Assembly: GCA_963970005.1 (NCBI GenBank)
Contig: CAXAMN010021396.1
Span: 515,833 to 579,832, forward strand
Reading direction: 5' to 3'
Origin: Durusdinium trenchii
Lineage: Eukaryota > Sar > Dinophyceae > Suessiales > Symbiodiniaceae
DNA length: 64,000 nucleotides
Positions 55,455 through 64,000 of the stretch are shown here, one piece after another. A program made the position numbers and the translations under genes. The notes under the pieces are model-generated. The model was not told the origin of the DNA and did no database searches. It saw only the letters and a program-made list of their open reading frames with translations. Each line of letters opens with the position of its first letter. The first letter of the stretch is position 1.

Positions 55455-58400
55455 CAGCCGATCTCGCTGTCGATGGCTTCCATCACCTTGCAGCCTTTGG
55501 CATTCGGGCAGCGGGCGGGCCGGGAGCCTCTTGTTTCGGACATCTGCCGAAACAGCAGGAACACATGCAAGCAATCTCTGGATCAGGATAGACAAACATC
55601 CCAAATCATTTACACATCAACACAATATGACTGACTACATGCATGTAAGAAATATACATCGAAACCCATAGAACCCCCGCACGTGAGCCTCGAGTCCTCT
55701 TGGAGCCAAACGGCGCTCCGTCAACTCGGCTTAATCGCGGTGCCAATGGCGCCGTGTGGCTCCGTGTGGCTCCGAATGACCGGTCGACCGGTCGCCGAGG
55801 CGCACGTGATCCTCAGGAGCCACCTTCTCCATGCCCTCTGAGGTGAGCGATAGCGAGCGGGGCAAACCATCCTCGGTGAGCGATAGCGAGTCGGCCGCCG
55901 AACACGGCGGCGAAAGCGCCGAGTCGGTGGTCCGACCGGAGGCTCCGGGGCGAAACACGTATATACAGAAAGAAAGGGCAGGTCGATGGCATCAGCCTAG
56001 GTCTGAGCTTACGCTGCAATCCCTAGCCATCAGCCTAGGTCTTACTAATGTCATCAGCCCCCCGTGCTGCTGTGCTGCAGCACCTTACGCTTTGCTGTTT
56101 TCTTTCGACCTCGGCTCTCGTGCCGAAGAAGCCTGCGTCACCCCCATGCGGGCGAAGTAGCAGGAAGGAGGAGGAACGTCGGTCGCTGCCCGGCTTGGAC
56201 GTGAGCTTGAAGTTGTCTGTCAGCGCGAGAAGGGCACCAGGAGATGTGAGGATGGAGGTGAGGGGATCCCTTGGATGGGCAAATGTAGGGCGCTGAATTG
56301 CATCAGTGGTGTTGTTGGGGTGAGAACAGCAAATCACTCCATCAGCAAATCTAAAGAATTATGACTGATATAAATATGTGTAATAATGTGTAATATATAT
56401 ATATAGAGAGAGAGAATCTGATTATCTGATTCGTCAAAACTTAGGGTTCGCCAGTCAGAATTGGAACTGGGCCACCCCAGAATCCTACTGACTTGAGCAC
56501 AGCAGTTTCCAGAGTAGACTACACAAGCCGGTATACGTACCATTTCAATAATAAAGTTTCACTCAGTCACCAGTAAGTTCAAATCTCCGTGGCACTCAAG
56601 CAACACGTCCCTCGTCCACATGAATTGTGTCATATTCTGTACACTTATCAGATGATAAACCCAAATGTTGAAAATCGGACCAAGCACGGCCATCTCTGTC
56701 CCCATGACGACTTGATCGATCAAACTGACCTTGACATACCTCTCTGTCCTTCATGTTCCGCGTCCGCGGGACTCGGCGCCTCGCGGCATCTCCCGCGGAT
56801 GGTTGGAGCGGGCCGTTCCAAAGGCCTTGGGAAGAACGGCTGCTCGGCTGCTCGGCTAGGGTTGTTCGAGTCCAGTCATGAAAAGGTCGAAAGAACACGA
56901 CAAGGACCACATGACACGGAAAAGACTCTATATCTTTTCGATTGTCTGGTCATCTCCAGTTCACCAAGGTCCGCAATGCACAAGGTTTCCTGACTTCATG
57001 CAAGAAGGATTCCAGTCCCTCAATAAAGGTGGCGGAGGTCCCAAAATCCCGTAGGAACCCCCTTTTCGCATGTCCAGCTCAGGGGGAGAATGTCCCACTC
57101 GGGCCGAACGGGTTTTCTTTGAGGATGGCCATTGGTGAGAAATTGGTGCTTGAGGATAGTCGTCAGTCAGCGAACCTCAAACGACCGTGTGAAAAGAACG
57201 CATCAGAGCTGCCACACAGGCGCAGCATGCTGCGCCCCCGCCCTTCTTCGCAACTGGTGCATGGTCGACATGTTTCGCATGGCGGTGTTGGTTTGTTCGG
57301 CTGAGGTCTTAGCGGCTGCATTTGCTATGTCAGCAAACACTTCAGGAACTTATGACATACTTAACACAAAAGGATACACTCCGACTCACTAACATGGAAG
57401 TGGAAAACCACCTGTTTCCAACGGAAAGTGTAGTCTTCCAATGCAAACCTCAAGGTTTCCGAGGTATGTCTCTGTCCACCTTTTGCCATGCTCTTCCGAC
57501 CTAATATGCAAACGCGTGGTTCTTCGCCCCTGACGACGTCTGGGCCCCAAACGGACGGTGGGCTCAAATGACCCGTTGAGGCCTCGGACGTCGGTACTGA
57601 AGGGAGGCCCCCGCATTTGGGCGTTCCAACGCTCGAATCGGCCTGTGTTGCACTTGAAAAACCGAGTCTCAATCAGTATCACATATAAATCATGATTGCT
57701 ACTTGATATGAATTTGTTAGATAGGAGTTAGTATCAAATTATGAACAAGCAAAACTCGCCAAGAGCGTTTTTTGTCAGGAACAACCAGCATGTCACAACT
57801 CTTGGAACATCTACTGGCCCACGATGAACCCTGCAAGAGCTGCTATTCTTCCACCCATGCTGGCCCACATGTTACTTGGTGTGTTCTTTAGCCTGAGCCT
57901 TTGTGACACTCCAAAGTGGTCAGGTAACGAACACGTTCACGTCGTCACTTCGGCGCGACGACAGATGAAGCCACACATGAATTCTTTCTAGCAGTCAGAA
58001 GGAACACGAAGTGCAACCCATAGTTTGCTCTATCATGCTCTATCTGTTACACTTCTTTTATATATCTGTACTTTCTCTCACTGCCCTGTGAAAGGACGCC
58101 AAAAGGATGCCAAAAGGGGTCACCAGTTCGAACCGAATTGCTCTGAAAGCAGATGATGAGTCGAGCTGAATATTCTATTGCTATCACAGTATATATTTAA
58201 TTTGTAACTTGTACTTTGTTGATATGGACCCCCGAGGAAGAACAAATTTCTACTGTTTGATGGCCTTGATAATTTACATATCAATGTTTTTAACTATAAC
58301 TATACTTGTTCCTTTTATTCTTACGCGCATGGAGGATGACCAATGGTACCAAAGTGGAATTGTGTAAAGAGCGGATGGTCCGATTGGTCTCTGAGCTGCA

Positions 58401-61301
58401 ACTAGGTGCGTCACGAAAAGCGACGGGTCTCTCAGCCAAGGATCTGCTTCCTGCTGGGCTCCTGACATGACGAAGCGCAAATGGGCTTCAACGGCACGAC
58501 CGGCGCGTGGTTTGGGCTCTTTCTGCGTTTTCGGTCTTGGTGCATCCTCGGAAGGCGCGGGAGCTCTGCCGTGGCACTCGAAGGGAGGTCGGAGTCTTCG
58601 CCACCTGAGAACCAGATCCGACCCCTAAAGGCACGGCATCGGATGGAGTGCGGGTGGAGGGGGCGTAGCGGTGAGAAGAGGGTTCACCATGGTTCCACAC
58701 GAGGATATAGTTCCATGTATATAGTTGGCTGCTGGATGATGGCAGGAGTCATGACGAATTGGACACCTGCTAGTAGCATCCTGCAGCTAGAATAGCTGTG
58801 CAATGCTGTGCCCTGGTCCAAGCTCCAGCTGACACTGTGACGAGATGTATGTACTGAGCATGTCATGCTCCACTGCGGGCCTCTCGTTGGATACGAGGCA
58901 TCAATCCCATTCCTCAGAGCCACCTGGCTTTGACACCCTTTCCCAGCAGTGACGCAGATGACCACTGCAACACCAAACACTCCCACAACTACCCAAAAAG
59001 GGAGAGATCCATGATGAACACCCCCAGGTATATTACAGGACTCCGTCAATTGCCCTTTGTTATAGCTTTCAGCCCACACCCATTCAAGCAAATGGTGCAT
59101 GCTCGGCCATCCAAGTCGGTTTGTCTGCTGAGCAGTTGCCAGACTATGACTACGCCACCTGCTACCTCGTCATTTAAAATACATTGCATATGCACTCGAG
59201 GCACCTCATGATTTACAGTAGAAACATGTACATGTAGACAGAACATGTTCCTCATGTTCCATGTTACCTCATGCGCTGCAAATGTATAAGTATACAGTAT
59301 ATCTATGTATATCTTACTATGTCTGGACCTGGTAAGTGTCCCCGCAGGCTCTACTCCTGGTGGCGCCCTTCCATCAATTCCTTTGAGTTTCAGCCTTGCG
59401 ATCTACATGTTCCCCACTGAAAAGCCACTGGAGTCGTTCTTCTGCCCAATCATGGCAAATGTCTCTCCAGCAACTGGCATCATCCGATCTGGAGGATGAT
59501 GCCATGTCGCTTGCCGTTCTTTCTTGCAAACGACTTAGCAGTTGCAAATGCCACGTCGGTTGGCCACCTTGCCAAGGACTGGTGCCAGAACCTTCACTTC
59601 CACTGATGAACCATCCAATCTAAGAGGCCTGACTGACGGTCGGGGTGACGGTCGGGGTGACGTGCGGTCGGACGCCTCGGCAGAGGCGCCCTGAGACCTC
59701 GAGGATCGACCTCTGACTACCCGGGGCGACTGCTCCCAGCGGAAGTCTGCCAGTCTGAGCGAGGCTTGGGAAGTGAAGATCCGACCGTGGGTGGTGCGTC
59801 GATGTCATCAGGCGGCGGAGACAGGCATGAGCTGACAGAAGCGGAAGAAATACGCAGGTGAAAGACTTAAACAAAAGAATCGCCCTGTCTGCCAAGCTGG
59901 CAGACATTGCCCCCTTAAATGGAGCATATCTTTGGCACTTTGTCAGCTTCGGTTGAGCGACATAATTCACATCCATCAATCAGAATCCAAATCCGTGGAT
60001 ACCAAAATGATCCTCTTTTAAGGGGGCGAGGGTCGTTTCCTCTGCGGAGTGCATTCCGGAAAGTGGAGAAGTTTGAATCCCTACGACCCGACCGCTCTCT
60101 GGGGCTCCAAGCAAGATCTCGTCCCGTTGGCTTCGCCTTTCCGCCTGGTGAGCCATGGATTTTGCGCACGATATCAGGTGTACGATATCGTACGATGTAT
60201 GGCGATCGTAGCCACCGATTCCGCCCCAAGGCATCCAAATGGATTCGTTGGATTCACGGGAATGGTGTCGATCCGGTGAATGAACATGAGGGAAGACCGG
60301 CAAGCTCCAAGAAACCAACACCTTTTTCAATCGCGCATGTGGCCAAAGATCTAAATATGCCCACAAACTGGACATCTTGTGTGGCATTTGCATGCATTTG
60401 CGAAGAAGGACGGAGAAGAACACAAGGGATTGAGTGAGGGAGGTAGATTCAGGATGAGTCAGGTAATGTAATTAAGTAAGAACTGGATAGGAGAAAGCAT
60501 GAGAAAGCACGCTAAGACGCTAAGCCTTTCCAAGCCCTGGAAGGGCTTGGGCTCCAAGTTCTTGAACATAAAGGAAAGTTAAGTAACAAGGCCGCACCGA
60601 AGGGGGGGTCGTCTTCACTGTCTTCAAACAAGGAAACTGGGAAAATCACAAGCCTTTGACAAGCGTTCGTGGGTCCAGTCTGGTGCAATTGGTCAAGGCT
60701 GCTAATCACGATTGAATTCAGAATTCATGCGAATTCCCGGCGAGCATCTCTGAACAATTCCGAAAATCAATCATGTTCAAGATTCTCCAAGTCTCTCCCC
60801 TAATGTTGACCCCCGAAACCACACGTGATGTGCTCTGGGAAACACCCGCTCTCTTCTCCCTATGGTTGTTTTCCCTTTCTTTTTGGGGGTCCATTTTTGG
60901 AAGAGGCCAGGTGTTCGGAAGGTACCTTAAGCATCTTGAACCTCCTCCACTATGGCCGTGGGTCCAAACCGGAGAACCCTGGGCCAAGACCCGAGTGCCA
61001 CCCACAGCCACCGCGGCACGATCACCGGTCTCCCACAGCCGCCACCGGTCGCTGGCGCGCCCGGCAGCACGGGGGCCTGGTGCTCTGGAGGGCTGTGCCC
61101 TGACCACCGGAGGTCTTGGAAGTGCTGGGACCTGGCGGACGCGGAGACGGGACCGCCAGGCACAGGTGTTGGACCTCAGCAAGTTAGACATGGTGGGTGC
61201 CAAGTTAGATGTTGGATTTCTTCATGGATATGTGATATGTTCAATACATTTCAATTGGCACATCCCCCTTGAATGAGAAGCTGGCTGTGGATGTTCATTT
61301 T
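55455..61301. other. no gene supported
   Basis: Contains a duplicated GAGGTGAGCGATAGCGAG block (55838-55895), a short tandem GACGGTCGGGGT at 59634-59665, TA/GA microsatellite at 56393-56414, and GC-rich islands at 56750-56870 and 60940-61190 that may be exonic. The last ends at a GTGGGT donor but its strand is not certain. Confidence 0.35.
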
Positions 61302-61520
61302 GTAAAACAGGTGCTATAAAATGTATAACCACATAAAATTCCCTATAGAATGTTAAACAGCTGGAATTATAAAATGTAAAGACGCCACATGACGCCACAA
61401 GTCAACCGATGCATGGCACAGCCTGCTGCTTATAGAATGTATTGACCTCATCCGAAAAAATAGATTACTAAGGACATTTCTTTGCATAAAATGCATTGAC
61501 CCTCTCCGCGAACCTCTCAA
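61302..61520. repeat. cluster 1 of the 'ataaaatgtattgacc' repeat
   Basis: The core YATAAAATGTATTGACC recurs at about 61316, 61372, 61431 and 61484, i.e. every 52-61 bases, with diverged sequence between. Confidence 0.6.
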
Positions 61521-62338
61521 AAAGCCTCTGGGACATTTCATTTCCTTTGTTAAGATTCGTGAAGGTGACCCAGAACTACAGTAATTGAATTTTCTTTTGA
61601 ATGAGCGTTCTTGAGTTCTAAAATCGGTGGCCTCACACACATGTCACAAAACTTGTGCAACAAAATCCACAAAATATGTTCACAAATTTTAGTTAAAAGG
61701 GACTCCAAACTTCAAGGATTAAACAGGACGTGAAGGAATTGGGCCAGCAAACTGTCCAAAAATCAGAGATGGATGGATTTCAGGAAAACATGAAAAACAC
61801 AAAACACATCCATTAAACAGGGAACCAGGCTTAACCATTAAACATATTAAACTCATTAAACATGACATAGCTTAACAGGGAACCCGGCGAAATGCTCCGG
61901 TCTGGGGGCTCCGGGGAACCACGGCGCAGCTCGATCCCGGCCCACAACGGGGGACCGGTGTGTTTCCGGTTAAGGGAATGGGGAAGAGACAGGGGAAAAG
62001 AAAGAGTGCAACACACATAAGCTATTCAATGTCTAACTTCTTAAATCTTGTGCTGGCAAAGCTTGGAAATAGAATCCGCATGAATCCGCCAAAAAGCTTG
62101 TTAGGTTCTTATTTTGAAGGTTCTCATTTTAGATATTTTGTTGGTCAGATTTCTTCATTTCATGTCTTTTTCATAGTTCGAAAGATTGGCCAGCACCTCT
62201 GTCCGTGATTTGCTTCCACTTTGTTATTTCTTTCAATTCCTTCAACTCATGTCCTTTCCTTTACTTTTCTGGCCTGATTTCATCACCTAAAACAGAATGT
62301 TTTCTCTCGTCTGTTTGCCAGACTCCACTTGTCAAGGT
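61521..62338. other. no gene seen
   Basis: AT-rich DNA between the two clusters. Confidence 0.4.
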
Positions 62339-62600
62339 TTGTGCTTTTAACATTTTATATATCACTACAGGGTTCGAAACCATCGACAGGGTGAGGGCCT
62401 GTGTTGTTTATAAAATGTGTTGAACCGCAAAATAAGCAATCGAAAGCTTGTGTCTGCTTCAGAAATTGTTGCTTTACAAAATGTATTGATCCCCTGAAAT
62501 TTGATCGATAGCTTGAGGAACAGACCTTATATAAAACATCGTTCTCCAAAACTGGTGTTTTATGATTGCCCGTCATTGTGGGCCTATAAGATGTGTATTG
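62339..62600. repeat. cluster 2 of the 'ataaaatgtattgacc' repeat
   Basis: Cores at about 62409 (TATAAAATGTGTTGAACC), 62474 (TACAAAATGTATTGATCC), 62530 and 62586, again about 55-65 bases apart. Confidence 0.6.
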
Positions 62601-63871
62601 TGGGAAGACATTTGGTACGGGAATGACATCGGCATTTTATAGTGTCTGAATGAACCTCGACGGTCGAATTGGCCCTCGAACGGCGTTCTCACCGGGCATT
62701 CCAGATGCTGCCAGGCCTGCACTTTGCCGCTCTGAAAGAAAAACACTCTTCACATTAAACATGGCTTGCCATCTGCTAGACAGATTTGGAAGGTCACATT
62801 AGGCTCCATCAGTGCCCCCCAAAACATGGCAAGGCAAGTCTCTGACACCATGTGGGTTCGGCCGCCCAAAGCCGCGAGAGCGTAAGTGTCAAAAATTTGC
62901 TTACTGTATGATGCCAAAGGCCCCTTATGGCACACACATTTTGCACTGACCACCCCAGGTAGATCGATCTTCAAACCAGTGAATCCATGCTCTCTCTCTA
63001 TATATATATATATATCGATCTGTACAAATCTATATATTACTGTAACACTTACTGTAATATAGTTTTCATTAGTTTTCTTATCACTTGGACAGGTTCTTCC
63101 CTGTCCAGCCTCTCAAAAAACCACTATCCACCCCCACCGGGCGGCCCTTCGGCAGCAACGCCCCTCGACCGGTCAAGGCACCAAGACCGCCGTCGCAGTG
63201 GCGACGCCGAGTAAAAGCCTGAGCAAACACCCGAAGGTGGACTTGCGTGACGTGTCGTGATCAGCGCCCTGAGCCCCAAAAGCCAATTGATGCGAGCTGA
63301 AGAGCCAAAGCCAAACAAACCATTCGAAGTAGAATATCTGACCAACTGACAGGGTTTGGTGATGTTTTCTTGTATCCTAGGTCTTAGGTCGTGCAGGATG
63401 TATTCCGTCAACGATCAACTGTAGTGTTCGCACATGTTCGCACATGCCAAGCAACAACATCTACTACACTGCCTTATAATTCCATATTTATCTGCCTATC
63501 TATATATTTATTATTTATTATTTAAAATTTATGTGATATCAGGTTTGATTCGATGATGTTTAATGTACCATTCTTTCTCCCTGTTTCGACTCACCTCCCT
63601 CCGGACCTCCCATCTCAGCCTCTCAGTCCCTCGCTGCGATCCATGGGAGATCTCCACGCGCAAACCGAACGCGGCGTTCAAGCCCATGACCTCGCTCACC
63701 GCCGACTGCGACCCCAGAGCGACTGCGACAGCGACCGACGACCGAGGACGGCGCAAGCGAGCGATCAGCGGAGTGAGATAAGCGATCAAGCCAAGCCAGG
63801 CAGTTGAGCCGATACCACGCAGCCGGGCACCCCAATTCGGAAGGGGAGCCATGTGGCGAATAACTTGGAGG
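62601..63871. other. no gene supported
   Basis: TA microsatellite at 62995-63016; GC-rich island 63600-63830 open in several frames, unassigned. Confidence 0.35.
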
Positions 63872-63935
63872 ACGCTACTAGTAGCAAAGGGCATCGCTAC
63901 TAGGGGCTCCTGGCCTTACTACTAGGAGCAAGTAG
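63872..63935. repeat. CTACTAG dispersed repeat at right edge
   Basis: GGACGCTACTAGTAGCAAAG, CATCGCTACTAGGGGCTCCT and ACTACTAGGAGCAAG; same family as 41876-42045. Confidence 0.75.
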
Positions 63936-64000
63936 CTATTAATTAGAAACAATGACAATAAATATAAAATAATATAAATTGATTTGCCCGCACTAGAGAG

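Noticed and set aside
58115-58145. B-box-like AGTTCGAACC
   Set aside because: No A box or cloverleaf upstream; similar lone B boxes at 56575 and 53997 also fail.
59919-60437. 172-codon plus-strand frame
   Set aside because: Equally open on the other strand, no motif, composition like surrounding non-coding DNA.

Overview
This is nuclear DNA of a dinoflagellate, most likely a symbiodiniacean. The evidence is: exons scattered in large introns with GT, GC and GA 5' splice sites; multicopy protein families I know from Symbiodinium-type genomes; a giant Ty1/copia element with an extended polyprotein; a dispersed CTAGTAGC-type repeat; and a spliced-leader-like word inside the LTR. No database search was possible, so all family names rest on motifs I can read.

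Layout. 1-1.4 kb: edge of a minus-strand gene of unknown function. 2.1-2.7 kb: degenerate tandem repeat. 6.4-7.3 kb: decayed tail of a dinoflagellate non-LTR retrotransposon. 10.2-12.3 kb: candidate exons on both strands. 14,866-42,753 (minus): one short-chain dehydrogenase/reductase (SDR) gene that I could assemble from 11 exons (903 nt, 300 aa) spread over 27.9 kb. Its introns hold most of the repetitive DNA of the window: a helicase pseudogene in intron 10, a CTAGTAGC minisatellite in intron 7, smaller pieces of the same family in introns 5 and 2, and in intron 3 a complete 17,395-bp LTR retrotransposon (24,253-41,647) in the same orientation as the gene.

The retrotransposon is the centrepiece. 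It has two identical 159-bp LTRs (TG...CA) and a 5-bp target duplication (GTAAA). Three long open frames total about 5,550 codons: Gag with coiled coil and two CCCH fingers, aspartic protease, integrase, copia reverse transcriptase and RNase H, then a cytosine-methyltransferase-like domain, and then about 2,350 more residues with zinc knuckles and a clear Tpt1/KptA RNA 2'-phosphotransferase-like domain. The three frames are joined by two -1/+2 shifts, one inside a (GA)7 tract and one inside the methyltransferase-like domain. Identical LTRs point to a very recent insertion, so either the shifts are very young or assembly errors, or they are bypassed during expression.

Right of the SDR gene: simple repeats and little coding signal to 47 kb, a 23-bp tandem repeat (49 kb), a SAM plus zinc-finger gene fragment (50.8-51.5 kb, minus), a glycosyltransferase/RgpF-like gene (52.9-55.5 kb, minus), and AT-rich DNA with two clusters of a roughly 60-bp repeat (61.3-62.6 kb).
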